A stretch of 64,000 nt of DNA. Origin: DATMRF01 sp035566435. GTDB lineage: Bacteria; Verrucomicrobiota; Verrucomicrobiia; Limisphaerales; UBA8199. The stretch lies in the NCBI GenBank assembly GCA_035566435.1, contig DATMRF010000034.1, positions 203,221 to 267,220 on the forward strand. Direction: 5' to 3'. The notes under the pieces are model-generated. The model did no database searches. It was not told the DNA's origin and was given only the letters and a program-made list of their open reading frames with translations. Both the position numbers and the translations under genes were made by a program. This document shows positions 21,589 through 30,349 of this stretch, piece by piece. Every line of letters begins with the position of its first letter. The first letter of the stretch is position 1.

Positions 21589-21617
21589 TCGTTACCATCC
21601 GGTTCGTATTATGTCAA
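21589..21617 (-). promoter_or_regulatory. Predicted sigma70-type promoter of mntH
   Basis: On the minus strand TTGACA (21612-21617) and TAACGA (21589-21594) are separated by exactly 17 bp, 39 bp from the -10 edge to the mntH ATG. Confidence 0.6.
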
Positions 21618-21693
21618 ATAGAATGTTTTACCACTAACACTCTTGCGTACCGAAGCCGCGAATCGTGAGTGGTGGCGCTTGCTGATCGGCTAA

Positions 21694-21772
21694 TGATTAC
21701 TGATTACTGATGACTGGTCGTCCTGTCCCTCCGTCACCCGTCACCCGTCACCCGTCACCCGTCACCTGACAC
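21694..21772. repeat. Heptamer tandem tracts (TGATTAC x3, then CGTCACC x5)
   Basis: TGATTAC, TGATTAC, TGATGAC at 21694-21714, then five exact copies of CGTCACC at 21732-21766, in the mntH-mntR intergenic region. The period is 7 in both although the words differ. Confidence 0.9.
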
Positions 21773-21836
21773 TTTCCCCACGCCGCCCCCGAGAAAAACT
21801 GGCGTCCAGTGTCTCAGTCTGGTAGGAGACTTCTCT

Positions 21837-22286
21837 GTGAAACCGAAACGGCGGAAGCTGCAGCTTGCGCAAGACCGTTCCGAGTCCACCGAGGACCACC
21901 TGGAGCGAATCCAGGAACTGGTGGACCAGAAGGGCTACGCGCGCGTATCGGACATCGCGGTCTCGTTGGGCCTGAGCCGTTCGGCGGTGTCGAACATGGT
22001 CCGGCGTTTGGCGCGGCGCGGGTTCGTCAATTATGAGAAATACCGCGGATTTTCCCTCACGCCGGAAGGATGCGCTGTCGCGAATCATATCAAAGTGCGG
22101 CACCAAATTCTGGGTGAGCTGTTGCAGCTCCTCGGGCTGAGTTCCGAGACGGTGGAAGAGGAAGTTGAAGTCATCGAGCATCACCTCCGCCCGGACACCT
22201 TGCAGGTCTTTTCCAAGTTGGTGCGCTTTTGGCAGACCCACCCCGGGCATCTCAAGGCATTTCTGGAGTACAGCAGGCGCCGGTGA
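21837..22286 (+). CDS. mntR: Manganese-dependent transcriptional regulator, DtxR/MntR family
   Basis: 149 residues from GTG 21837; AGGAG at 21824-21828 (8-bp spacing) supports this start. N-terminal winged helix: 'STEDHLERIQELVDQKGYAR', recognition helix 'LGLSRSAVSNMVRRLARRGF', wing 'YRGFSLTPEG'. The metal-binding dimerisation part has the expected carboxylate/His pattern 'VEEEVEVIEHHL'. There is no SH3 domain, as in MntR. Divergent from mntH, its probable target. It would repress Mn uptake when Mn2+ is sufficient. The stop TGA is part of TGATTAG, shortly before a heptamer tract. Confidence 0.92.
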   Translation: MKPKRRKLQLAQDRSESTEDHLERIQELVDQKGYARVSDIAVSLGLSRSAVSNMVRRLARRGFVNYEKYRGFSLTPEGCAVANHIKVRHQILGELLQLLGLSSETVEEEVEVIEHHLRPDTLQVFSKLVRFWQTHPGHLKAFLEYSRRR

Positions 22287-22312
22287 TTAGTGGGCAGTAA
22301 TCAGCGTTCAGG

Positions 22313-22347
22313 TCACTGACTTCTGACTACTGATTACTGATCACTTT
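22313..22347. repeat. Heptamer tandem tract (TACTGAT type)
   Basis: Units TCACTGA, CTTCTGA, CTACTGA, TTACTGA, TCACTTT between the convergent mntR and mgtA genes; period 7. Confidence 0.85.
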
Positions 22348-22363
22348 CCCCATGCCGCCCCGC

Positions 22364-25081
22364 TCACACCCACGCCTTGCGGATCAACCAGGTCTTAACA
22401 ATCTGGGTCAACGCGACATAACAAAGCAGCGTGACCAGCAGGAGCGGCCAAAAGAGCGCCGGCAAGGGCACGAACCCTAAAGTGGCCGACAGCGGCGAAT
22501 AGGGCAGGTAGGCGCCAATCCCCATGATCAGCAACGTCGTCAGGGTCAGTTGCCAACTCGCGCGCGATTGGATGAACGGAATCAGGTTGGTCCGGATGAC
22601 GTGGATGATCAGGGTCTGAGTCATCAGCGATTCGACGAACCAGCCGGTGCTGAACAACGCGGAGGCGTAGGTTTTGTTCGGATCCATGCCTGGCGTCCAG
22701 GCTGGGAAGCGTGCCGCCAGTTCCGGCGGGGCCGCGAGCCCAAGCTGGCTGCACTTGAAAACAAACCACATCATAAAATATGTGGTGTAATCGAAAATCG
22801 AGCTCAGCGGGCCGATGAAAAGAATGAACTTGGCAATCTCGCCGATCTGCCACGGCCGGGGCCTGGCGATCTGTTGCGGACCGACATTATCCGTTGGGAT
22901 GGGGACCTGTGAGAAATCGTAAAGCAGGTTATTGGTCAGGATCTGCAGCGGCTGCATGGGCAGGAACGGCAGCCAGGCGCTGGCGCCGATCACGCTGAAC
23001 ATGTTGCCGAAATTCGAACTGGCGCCCATGCGGATGTACTTCAGGATGTTGACGAACACCTTGCGTCCTTCGAGCACACCTTCTTCGAGCACCAGCAGGC
23101 TTTTTTCCAGAAGGATGACGTCCGCCGACTCCTTCGCGATATCGACCGCGTTGTCCACTGAGATGCCGACATCCGCGGCGCGCAAGGCCGGGGCGTCGTT
23201 GATGCCATCCCCCATGAAGCCGACCACGTGTCCTTTGCGCTGCAGGGCCTGGACGATCCGCTGTTTGTGCGCCGGCGAAAGCCGGGCAAAGACATCCATG
23301 CTCTCGACGGCTTCGGCAAGTTGCGGGTCGGTCAGCGCCTCCACCTGGCTGCCCAGGAGGATTTTTTGCGCGTTAATGCCCACCTCGGTGCAGACTTTGC
23401 GCGTGACCAGGTCGTTGTCCCCGGTCAGCACCTTGACCGTTATGCCATGTTGGCAGAGCACCTTGATGGCTTTCGCGGCCGTTTCTTTGGGGGGGTCGAG
23501 GAATGCGAGGTAGCCGGTGAGAACCAGGTCGCACTCGTCGGCTTTCGAATAAGCTGCTCGTTTTTCCACCTTCCTGGTGGCAATCGCCAGCACCCGAAAA
23601 CCGTCCTCGCTGAGGTCATTCACCTGCTCGACGAGGTTTCCGACCAGGATTGGTTCCATGGGGAAGGTCTCGCCCTCGCTCTCGAACTGTGTGCACCGGG
23701 CGAACACGGCTTCCGGCGCGCCTTTCGTCAGCAATTGCCGCTGGCCATCGGGACCTTCCACCGCGACCGACATCATCCGCCGCGAAAAATCGAATGGGAT
23801 TTCATCAACCTTGCTGAACTTTTCGAGCGACAGCTCCTTGTGCAGTTCCTGGTGCTGGAGCACCGCCCGGTCCAGGACATTCTTCAGGCCCGTCTGGAAG
23901 TGGCTGATGAGGTAGGCGTCGCGGAGCACCTCCTCGTTCACGTTTTTGAAGACGTCGCAGTAAATTTCCAGGATGACGTGGTCGATCGTCAGCGTGCCGG
24001 TTTTGTCCGTGCACAGCACGTCCATGGCGCCGAAGTTCTGGATCGAGTTGAGCCGTTTGACGATGACCTTCTTCTTCGACATGCCCATCGCCCCTTTGGA
24101 CAGACAGACCGAGACGATCATCGGCAGCATCTCCGGCGTCAGCCCGACCGCCACCGCCAGCGAAAAGAAGAAAGCCTCCTTCCAGTCATGTTTTTTCGCG
24201 CCGTTGATGACGAAGACTAGCGGCACCATGATGGCCATGAACCGGATCATCAGCCATGTGAAGCGTTTCACGCCGCGTTCGAAGGCCGTATCGACTGCAT
24301 GGCCGGTGAGGCTCTTGGCTACCTTGCCAAAATAGGTCTGCGCGCCGGTGGCGCAAATAACCGCGGTGGCCGAGCCGCTCTCCACGCTGGTGCCCAGGAA
24401 GCAAAGGTTTGTGTGCTCGATGGGCGAGACCTTCTCGCGCAGGTCTCGCGCATCGGTTTTTTCGACCGGCATCGATTCGCCTGTGAGCGTCGCCTGGATG
24501 ATGAACAGGTCTTTAGCCGACAGCAGCCGTACGTCGCCGGGGACCATGTCGCCGGCCGAAAGTTTGACGATATCTCCGGGCACCAGTTGTTGCAGTGGGA
24601 TCTCCCTGGGTTTCCCGTCCCGGATCACCGTGGCGGTGACGCTGATCATCGCCTTCAGCTTGGCGGCCGCCGTGTCGGCCCGCGTCTCTTGAATAAAGCG
24701 CAACGAAACCCCCAGCACCACCATCACCATCATGAGGCCGCCGGTGATCGGGTCCCCTTGCGGCGCCAGGAACGAAACCGTTGCCAATACCGTCAGGAGA
24801 ATCACCAGTGGATTGCGCACCGCCATGAACAAACGCCCAAACCAGTCATGCCGCTTCTCTCGCGCGACCTCGTTCGGACCGTATTGTTCCAGGCGCGCCG
24901 CGGCCTCCTCCTCCGTCAAACCTGCCAACGAAGTGCCTAGCACCTGCAGCGCTTCGGCCGCATCCTTGCTGGCCGCTTCGTGCGCCAGCTCTGCGGGGCG
25001 CTGAGAGTTTGCATTTTTCTGACCCGACATAGGATTCTTTGGACGCGCACCAAGATTGTCTCTCTCGTGCGGCGCGTCCAT
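22364..25081 (-). CDS. mgtA: Magnesium-translocating P-type ATPase (type IIIB)
   Basis: 905 residues. Imports Mg2+ driven by ATP. P-type hallmarks: phosphorylation loop 'VLCTDKTGTLTIDHV', 'TLTGESMPVEKTD' in the actuator domain, 'VLTGDNDLVTRKV', and hinge 'VGFMGDGINDAPALRAADVG'. 'LTPEMLPMIVSVCLSKGA' before the phosphorylation site is characteristic of MgtA/MgtB. Length matches the family. ATG 25081 was kept; ATG 25030 (MSGQK) is an alternative that only trims the variable N-terminus. No Mg-sensing leader is recognised. Convergent with mntR. Confidence 0.93.
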   Translation of the reverse strand: MDAPHERDNLGARPKNPMSGQKNANSQRPAELAHEAASKDAAEALQVLGTSLAGLTEEEAAARLEQYGPNEVAREKRHDWFGRLFMAVRNPLVILLTVLATVSFLAPQGDPITGGLMMVMVVLGVSLRFIQETRADTAAAKLKAMISVTATVIRDGKPREIPLQQLVPGDIVKLSAGDMVPGDVRLLSAKDLFIIQATLTGESMPVEKTDARDLREKVSPIEHTNLCFLGTSVESGSATAVICATGAQTYFGKVAKSLTGHAVDTAFERGVKRFTWLMIRFMAIMVPLVFVINGAKKHDWKEAFFFSLAVAVGLTPEMLPMIVSVCLSKGAMGMSKKKVIVKRLNSIQNFGAMDVLCTDKTGTLTIDHVILEIYCDVFKNVNEEVLRDAYLISHFQTGLKNVLDRAVLQHQELHKELSLEKFSKVDEIPFDFSRRMMSVAVEGPDGQRQLLTKGAPEAVFARCTQFESEGETFPMEPILVGNLVEQVNDLSEDGFRVLAIATRKVEKRAAYSKADECDLVLTGYLAFLDPPKETAAKAIKVLCQHGITVKVLTGDNDLVTRKVCTEVGINAQKILLGSQVEALTDPQLAEAVESMDVFARLSPAHKQRIVQALQRKGHVVGFMGDGINDAPALRAADVGISVDNAVDIAKESADVILLEKSLLVLEEGVLEGRKVFVNILKYIRMGASSNFGNMFSVIGASAWLPFLPMQPLQILTNNLLYDFSQVPIPTDNVGPQQIARPRPWQIGEIAKFILFIGPLSSIFDYTTYFMMWFVFKCSQLGLAAPPELAARFPAWTPGMDPNKTYASALFSTGWFVESLMTQTLIIHVIRTNLIPFIQSRASWQLTLTTLLIMGIGAYLPYSPLSATLGFVPLPALFWPLLLVTLLCYVALTQIVKTWLIRKAWV

Positions 25082-25138
25082 TTAAAATTCTCGTAAACGA
25101 CTGGCTTTGGCCAACCAACTGGTGTATGAACACCTTCC

Positions 25139-26236
25139 ATGGCGGAGTTGGAGATCAACCAGCAGACGAGGGACCGGTCCACGCGGCTGGGCTATTATTT
25201 CATGCTCGCCTTGTTGGTGCTGGTCGTCTGGTTGCGACTGGCCACGCCTTTGCTGGCCGCCCTGTTCACTTACCTGGCGCTCATGCGCCTCCGTATCCAA
25301 CGGCGCGGCGGCAAGTTGCTCGCCGTGGGCATTGTCCTGGTCGTCTTCGCCGGCGTTTCCTATGGGCTGGGCCATTTCGTAAAACACACTATCAAGTCGC
25401 TGCCGGAAATCGCCGACAAGGCCATCCCCTCGATTATCGCCTGGGCCAGGCAGTATAACATTGAACTGCCCTTCACCGACTATGACAGTTTGAAAGACGC
25501 CGCCTTCGACACCGTCACCGGCGAGGTCAAATACCTGAGCAGCTTTGCGAAATTCGCGCGCGGCGCTTCGGCGCAAATCCTGTTCCTGGCCGTCGGCTGC
25601 GTCGTGGCCATGAGCCTGTTCTTGAAACCGAGATTCATGCTGGGCCAGGCGGGGAAGGGGACCGCACAGGACCTTTACTCGCTGGCCTGGGTGGAGATCG
25701 GCAAGCGGTTCAGCATCTTTTACCGCAGTTTTGTCACGGTCATGGGCGCCCAAATCATCATCTCCGGCGTTAACACTTTCCTCACGGCGATTTTTGTCGC
25801 GGTCGTCCATCTGCCATACGCCGTGGTCGTCCTCGGCGCCACTTTCCTGTGCGGCTTGTTGCCTATTGTCGGCAACCTGGTCAGCAACACGATCATCGTC
25901 GGCATCGGCTTCACCGTGTCGCCGAAGATGGCCCTTGTAGCGCTGGTGTTCCTGGTGGTAATCCACAAATTCGAATACTTCCTGAACAGCGAAATTGTCG
26001 GCTGGCGCACCCGGAATCCACTCTGGCTGACGCTCCTCGGATTGCTCGTCGGCGAACGCCTGCTCGGCGTGCCAGGCATGATCCTCGCCCCCGTCGTGTT
26101 GAACTATATCCGTCTCGAAGCTTCCAGCATAAAACCGGGATTCATTGAAACCGGCTCCGCGCAAAGGCCAGCGGCGCCAGACTCACGCGAGCTAACGGCA
26201 GGGCAAGGAACGCAAGCAGGGCGAGAGTGTAAGTGA
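25139..26236 (+). CDS. AI-2E family transporter (PerM-like membrane protein)
   Basis: 365 residues with about seven to eight membrane segments: N-terminal pair 'YYFMLALLVLVVWLRLATPL', a middle soluble part (about 80-145), and a C-terminal group with 'LPYAVVVLGATFLCGLLPIV' and 'GERLLGVPGMILAPVVL', the AI-2E/PerM signature region. Members export small molecules or act as Na+/H+ antiporters; the substrate here is unknown. The last ~95 bp overlap the 3' end of the ABC permease gene on the other strand, giving a hydrophilic tail of ~30 residues. Confidence 0.85.
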   Translation: MAELEINQQTRDRSTRLGYYFMLALLVLVVWLRLATPLLAALFTYLALMRLRIQRRGGKLLAVGIVLVVFAGVSYGLGHFVKHTIKSLPEIADKAIPSIIAWARQYNIELPFTDYDSLKDAAFDTVTGEVKYLSSFAKFARGASAQILFLAVGCVVAMSLFLKPRFMLGQAGKGTAQDLYSLAWVEIGKRFSIFYRSFVTVMGAQIIISGVNTFLTAIFVAVVHLPYAVVVLGATFLCGLLPIVGNLVSNTIIVGIGFTVSPKMALVALVFLVVIHKFEYFLNSEIVGWRTRNPLWLTLLGLLVGERLLGVPGMILAPVVLNYIRLEASSIKPGFIETGSAQRPAAPDSRELTAGQGTQAGRECK

Positions 26237-27866
26237 CAGTGCCGGCGGCCGGGGCGAGCAACGCCAGCAATAACAGGAACTCCGTGCCCCAAATCCAAAT
26301 GACAAAATATTTCAGCCCGGTTTCCGTGGAAACCAGGCCCCGCTGCTTTGCCCGGCGGAAAAAGTGAATCGCCAGTCCCAGTTTGAGCAGGACCAGAAGC
26401 GCCAGTCCCCACGCGACCCACGGCAAAAGCGCGGATAAGTTCGTGACTTCCTTCGAGTGCTGGGAATACCAGCCCGCAAGCAGCAATGGTGCGAACAGGG
26501 CCACGAACACAAAACAAAACGAGGCGTTGAAAAGATGCCGGTTCCCAAGGACCCCGAGGTAAAGGTTCGCCATCAGCAATCGCCAGGTGACGAGCATCGC
26601 CAGCGAGAGCAGCAGCAACAAAGGAACCACGACCGCGCCCGCCCAGAGGGGTGGCGGCAGCGCCAGCAAGACCGGAAGGAACAGCCCGCAGTCGCTGCAC
26701 GTGAGCAGCCACGCGGACACAATCGTTCCCACCAGCAGCCACGTGAGGCCGGCGCTGAGGGCCGCGGTTTTGAGTTTCACCCCCAGCCAATCGGTGGACC
26801 TCAGCGGTCGCACAGCCAGGAACAAAGGCAGGCCCAGGTCCTTTGCGAGTCCCTGGCCCCAAAAATTGGTCTTGCCAAAACCCGGCCCAATGATGAAAGC
26901 GAGCGCGAACGGCAGAACCAAAGTCCAGCAGAGTGTGGCCAGAACCGTGTCGTTTCCGGCGCGTCCCAGGAATGGGCACAGCGCAAAGAAGGGAGCAACA
27001 ATGAGCATAAGCAGCGCGCCCGTAATCAGCGGCAGCACCATGCCGTTGCGCCTCCATTCAAACCAGAGCTGCGCCCCGCGGGGCGAAGAGAAGGGCGTTC
27101 GCGGCGCCGCTGAGAACGCCGCCAATGCAAACCCGAGCCGCGGCCAGGCGACTTTGAAACCGGCGCCGCGCCGCTGGCGTTCCAGGGACCAGCAGGCCAG
27201 GCCATATGCGGCCAGGCTCAGCGCGAGCAGGATGCCCGCCTGCGCAGTGGGCACGGACAGGTGAAGCGCCTGGGCCAGCGAAACCCCAAGTTGCGCCTGG
27301 CCCATAATAGGGCTGAACGCAATCCAACTCGTCGTCAGCGCCGAGCCCCAGACGCCCAGAACGACCAGGCGGGTGATGGGAAAGCCGGCCAGCGACCACA
27401 CAATCGCCTGAAAGCAAACCATGCCCGCCGCCAGGTACAAACTCGGAAAGCCCAGTGCGAAATGCCCCGGGTTCGCCGGCCGCAGGATGAATCCTGCCCA
27501 TCCGACATAGACCAGCACCACCGCGGCTGCGCCGTACAACATCGGCAGCGTTGCCAGCCACATCGTGCGCACCGGTAATGTGAATAGCCGTCGCGGAAAC
27601 CCGTTGAAGCGCTCGCGGCGGTCGCTTTCTGTAAACTTGAACAGGATGAACACGGCGGCGAGCGAGAGGCTCATCAGCAAAATGCAGATATTGAGAAAAA
27701 CTTCATGGGAGCCCGTCGCGAAGAGAGTCCATCGGCCCGCGGCGCACAGCAGCATGGCGCCGAACGTGGCGAAAAAGCCGGTGCGCTGCGCCCGGCAGAT
27801 TTCCCACGCCAGGGCCATCGCCGGAGAGGGTGCGAGCGAACCGAGCGATTGAGCCGTGCCCCTCAT
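26142..27866 (-). CDS. ABC transporter permease
   Basis: 574 residues from ATG 27866, which overlaps the ATPase stop (ATGA), indicating translational coupling. About twelve hydrophobic segments, arranged as two sets around a polar stretch ('PRTPFSSPRGAQLWFEWRR') near the middle, as in ABC-2-type exporters of the YtrC/YtrD group. No solute-binding partner is present, so export or membrane-stress response is more likely than uptake (inference). Third gene of the gntR-ATPase-permease operon. Its 3' end overlaps the convergent AI-2E-type gene by 95 bp. Confidence 0.82.
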   Translation of the reverse strand: MRGTAQSLGSLAPSPAMALAWEICRAQRTGFFATFGAMLLCAAGRWTLFATGSHEVFLNICILLMSLSLAAVFILFKFTESDRRERFNGFPRRLFTLPVRTMWLATLPMLYGAAAVVLVYVGWAGFILRPANPGHFALGFPSLYLAAGMVCFQAIVWSLAGFPITRLVVLGVWGSALTTSWIAFSPIMGQAQLGVSLAQALHLSVPTAQAGILLALSLAAYGLACWSLERQRRGAGFKVAWPRLGFALAAFSAAPRTPFSSPRGAQLWFEWRRNGMVLPLITGALLMLIVAPFFALCPFLGRAGNDTVLATLCWTLVLPFALAFIIGPGFGKTNFWGQGLAKDLGLPLFLAVRPLRSTDWLGVKLKTAALSAGLTWLLVGTIVSAWLLTCSDCGLFLPVLLALPPPLWAGAVVVPLLLLLSLAMLVTWRLLMANLYLGVLGNRHLFNASFCFVFVALFAPLLLAGWYSQHSKEVTNLSALLPWVAWGLALLVLLKLGLAIHFFRRAKQRGLVSTETGLKYFVIWIWGTEFLLLLALLAPAAGTVTYTLALLAFLALPLARVSLAPLAFARSRFQ

Positions 27867-28777
27867 AAAGCCGCCTTCTGGCCCGCGCGTGCCACGAAGA
27901 TCTCGTGCAGCGACGGAATCTCTTCCGAGACAATGCGTGCGCCCAGGCCGGCGACGTTGGCGACGAGGTCGGGGTGCCCTCCGTTGCAGAGCGCCGTCCA
28001 TTCGCGGCCCGAGCCGGCGACGCTCAACGCCTGCTCAATTTTCGGCGCGGAGGTTAAAGGTTCATCGAACCGCAGAATGACGCGCCGGTGCGAGGACTTC
28101 ACCTCATCGAGCGGGCCGCACAAGACCACTTTGCCCTGGTGAATCATGGCGAGCTGGTCCGATACGCGTTCGATTTCGTCGAGCAGGTGGGAGGAGAAGA
28201 AAACCGTGCGGCCTTCCTCGGCGACGGTCCGGATGATGGCTTCCAGAATATCGCGGCGGACGACGGGGTCCAGACCCGTGCTGGGCTCGTCCAACAGCAG
28301 TAATTGCGGGCGAAACGCCAGTGCCAGCACCAAACCGGCTTTGGCTTGTTGGCCTTGCGAGAGGGTTTTGACGCGTGCGGCTGGGTCGAGCCCGAATTGT
28401 TCGCGCAGTTCCTCGGCGTACTGCTCGTCCCAGCTCGCGTAAAACGCCCGGGTGTAACGAAGCAGTTGGCTGATGTTCATCCAGGCAGGCAAGTCGCGAT
28501 ATTCCGAGAGATAGCCGATCCGGCCCAGCACACCGACTGAATCCGCGACCGGGTCGCGCCCAAAAACCCGCACGGAACCGGACTGGGCTTTGAGCAGGCC
28601 GAGAATGTGCTTGATCAGCGTCGTTTTGCCCGCGCCGTTTTCGCCGACGAGCCCGAACACGCACCCTTGCGGGACGTAGAGCGATACGTTGTCCAACGCG
28701 AGCCGGGACCCAAACCGCCGGGACAATTCCCTGACCGCGACCACCGCGTCCGCCGAGGAAGGAGAGGGGAATTTCAT
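27863..28777 (-). CDS. ABC transporter ATP-binding protein
   Basis: 304 residues. Energises the adjacent permease. Walker A 'GLVGENGAGKTTLIKH', Q-loop region 'GRIGYLSEYRDLPAWM', a signature in the form 'LSQGQQAKAGL', Walker B 'LLLLDEPSTGLDPVVRRD', switch His in 'FFSSHLLDEIER'. A ~90-residue C-terminal extension follows the nucleotide-binding domain, common in the CcmA/YtrB-type group. Overlaps both neighbours by 4 bp (gntR upstream, permease downstream), so the three are tightly coupled. Confidence 0.93.
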   Translation of the reverse strand: MKFPSPSSADAVVAVRELSRRFGSRLALDNVSLYVPQGCVFGLVGENGAGKTTLIKHILGLLKAQSGSVRVFGRDPVADSVGVLGRIGYLSEYRDLPAWMNISQLLRYTRAFYASWDEQYAEELREQFGLDPAARVKTLSQGQQAKAGLVLALAFRPQLLLLDEPSTGLDPVVRRDILEAIIRTVAEEGRTVFFSSHLLDEIERVSDQLAMIHQGKVVLCGPLDEVKSSHRRVILRFDEPLTSAPKIEQALSVAGSGREWTALCNGGHPDLVANVAGLGARIVSEEIPSLHEIFVARAGQKAAL

Positions 28778-29166
28778 TTGTTCTCCAGCGCATGCATCGC
28801 CTCGTGCCGTTCGCGCAGCAGGTCGAGCAGTTCGTCGAGCGGGACCTCCAGGTGCCCCGCCTCGGCGAGCAGCGCGTCCGCTCGCTTGGCCAGGACTTTG
28901 TTTTTTTCGCGCCGCGAGAGGGTGGACCCGGCGTCGGCCACATAGGTGCCGGAACCCTGGCGCTTTGTGACGATGCCGGCGCGCTCGAGTTCCAGGTAAG
29001 CGCGTGCCACCGTGTTCGGATTGATCACTAACTGCTCGGCCAGCGTGCGGATGGGCGGAATTTCCTCCCCCGGCCCGACCCGCCCCGAGGCAACGAGATA
29101 TTTGATCTGATTGACGATCTGCACGTAGATCGGCACGCCGTCGCTGGAGGTGATATGAATTTGCAA
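28774..29166 (-). CDS. GntR-family regulator, YtrA subfamily
   Basis: 130 residues; the start is TTG at 29166 with GAGG a few bases upstream, since no ATG exists before the winged helix. HTH: 'VGPGEEIPPIRTLAEQLVIN', 'PNTVARAYLELERAGIV', wing 'KRQGSGTYVAD'. A short C-terminal helix pair without a ligand domain is the YtrA pattern; such regulators usually repress their own ABC operon. First gene of the operon; a palindromic operator overlaps its -10. Confidence 0.9.
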   Translation of the reverse strand: MQIHITSSDGVPIYVQIVNQIKYLVASGRVGPGEEIPPIRTLAEQLVINPNTVARAYLELERAGIVTKRQGSGTYVADAGSTLSRREKNKVLAKRADALLAEAGHLEVPLDELLDLLRERHEAMHALENK

Positions 29167-29193
29167 GCGGCCTCGATTCGATTTGCGTTATAA

Positions 29194-29217
29194 AGTGTAT
29201 TACATGATTAATACACT
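29194..29217. promoter_or_regulatory. Predicted operator for the GntR/YtrA regulator
   Basis: Perfect 9-bp inverted repeat AGTGTATTA (29194-29202) and TAATACACT (29209-29217) with a 6-bp spacer, overlapping the predicted -10 of the gntR-ABC operon. This suits autorepression. Confidence 0.75.
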
Positions 29218-29233
29218 AATGAAGTTGTGTCAA
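29205..29233 (-). promoter_or_regulatory. Predicted promoter of the gntR-ABC operon
   Basis: Minus strand TTGACA (29228-29233), 17-bp spacer, TAATCA (29205-29210). The palindrome at 29194-29217 covers the -10. Confidence 0.6.
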
Positions 29234-29318
29234 CCTGGAAATGCGAGCGGTGGGGTATTGGAGTAATGGAGCAGTGGAAACCCCAAGCCGTAGGACCCGA
29301 CCTGGACCAATGACTCGA

Positions 29319-29339
29319 GGGTTGAGGGTTCAGGGTTAA
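29319..29339. repeat. Heptamer tandem tract (GGGTTGA type, 3 units)
   Basis: GGGTTGA, GGGTTCA, GGGTTAA, 22 bp upstream of the VOC gene. Confidence 0.7.
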
Positions 29340-29361
29340 TAGCTGATAGTCAAAACTGATC

Positions 29362-29724
29362 ATGCAAAAGGTTACCGGATTTGGCGGTCTATTCTTCCGC
29401 GCGAACGATCCAACGGCGACAGCTCGTTGGTACAAGGAAAACCTCGGCGTCGAGCCCGTGCCGGCCGATTACAGTCAAAAGCCCTGGTGGCAGGAAGCAG
29501 GGCCGGCTGTGTTTGCGCCGTTTCCCGCAGACAGCCAATATTTCGGCAATGCCGGCAAGAACTGGATGATTAACTTTCGCGTGCGGGACCTCGACGCGAT
29601 GGTGGCGCAACTCCGTGCCGCCAGGATTGACGTGGCCGTCGATCCGCAGGTTTATCCAAACGGGCGGTTTGCTCGCCTGCATGATCCGGAAGGAAATCCA
29701 ATTGAGTTATGGGAGCCAAAATGA
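29362..29724 (+). CDS. VOC-fold protein (glyoxalase/bleomycin-resistance type)
   Basis: 120 residues. Two beta-alpha-beta-beta-beta modules: 'VTGFGGLFFRANDPTATARW' with 'YKENLGVEP', and 'NWMINFRVRDLDAMVAQLRA' ending in 'ARLHDPEGNPIELWEP', the metal-ligand Glu strand of the superfamily. Substrate unknown; the paired-domain pattern fits small cytoplasmic VOC enzymes of about this size. The stop overlaps the next ATG (ATGA), so it is coupled to the downstream gene. Confidence 0.85.
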   Translation: MQKVTGFGGLFFRANDPTATARWYKENLGVEPVPADYSQKPWWQEAGPAVFAPFPADSQYFGNAGKNWMINFRVRDLDAMVAQLRAARIDVAVDPQVYPNGRFARLHDPEGNPIELWEPK

Positions 29725-30116
29725 AAATTGCGCGGCAGTCAACGGTGAACGAGACCTTTATTGGTGAACCTATTACCCCCGAGGACATGTCGTTCTCCCC
29801 GTCTCCTATGGCCACCGGCAAGCCCGGGTTGCCCCGCAAGTTTTCCTGGAAAGGCAAGACTTTCGCAGTGCTTGAAGTCCTCGAGGAGTGGAAAGAATCC
29901 GGCGACTGCCGCCACGGCTCCGGCGAACGTTACGTCCGAAAGCATTGGTTTCGCGTCCGAACCGCCGAAGGCCCCGAGTTGAAACTCTATTTTGAACGGC
30001 AAGCGCGCTCCAGTGGCGGCTCCAGATGGCGTCTCTACTCTATCCGAAATATCGAACCGCTCGTCGCCGCCGGCGACCGTTCCGCGACCCCTTCAACACG
30101 TTCGGCCGCCGGGTAG
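29721..30116 (+). CDS. Small conserved protein, DUF6504-like
   Basis: 131 residues from ATG 29721, which overlaps the VOC stop. Pattern 'FSWKGKTFAVLEVLEEWKES' then 'WFRVRTAEGPELKLYFERQA' and 'RWRLYSI' resembles the small beta-barrel DUF6504 family, in which a Trp-rich strand order repeats. No catalytic residues can be named. Co-transcribed with the VOC protein; the C-terminal ~25 residues (Ala/Ser/Arg-rich) look unstructured. The family call is tentative. Confidence 0.6.
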   Translation: MKIARQSTVNETFIGEPITPEDMSFSPSPMATGKPGLPRKFSWKGKTFAVLEVLEEWKESGDCRHGSGERYVRKHWFRVRTAEGPELKLYFERQARSSGGSRWRLYSIRNIEPLVAAGDRSATPSTRSAAG

Positions 30117-30134
30117 TGTCCTGATTTGGATTGT

Positions 30135-30239
30135 TCATTTGTTTATCTTGTTCTGAAACCATGCCCAGCACGCGATTAAAAACGCGACTACCACCGTAAA
30201 TCGAACGATGTTCCAAAAAATGTGTGCCAGGGGCGTCAT
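30135..30239 (-). CDS. Possible 34-residue single-pass membrane peptide
   Basis: From ATG 30239 the frame reads a short polar start and one membrane segment ('IVRFTVVVAFLIACWAWF') ending in NKINK. AAAGA precedes the ATG closely. It follows the YXWGXW gene on the same strand. No homologue is recalled, so this is a weak call based on shape only. Confidence 0.35.
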   Translation of the reverse strand: MTPLAHIFWNIVRFTVVVAFLIACWAWFQNKINK

Positions 30240-30349
30240 TCTTTTACATTTTCGACTTCGGCAGCTATTGCGAACCAGTACCGGTGACACGGCCGTCGCG
30301 CAGACAGCCTTATCCCTCAGCCAGGATTCGACCGCTGAGAGTCGCGCGG

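Noticed and set aside
21551..21660. MntR operator between mntH and mntR
   Set aside because: I could not find a convincing palindrome; only the promoter is supported.
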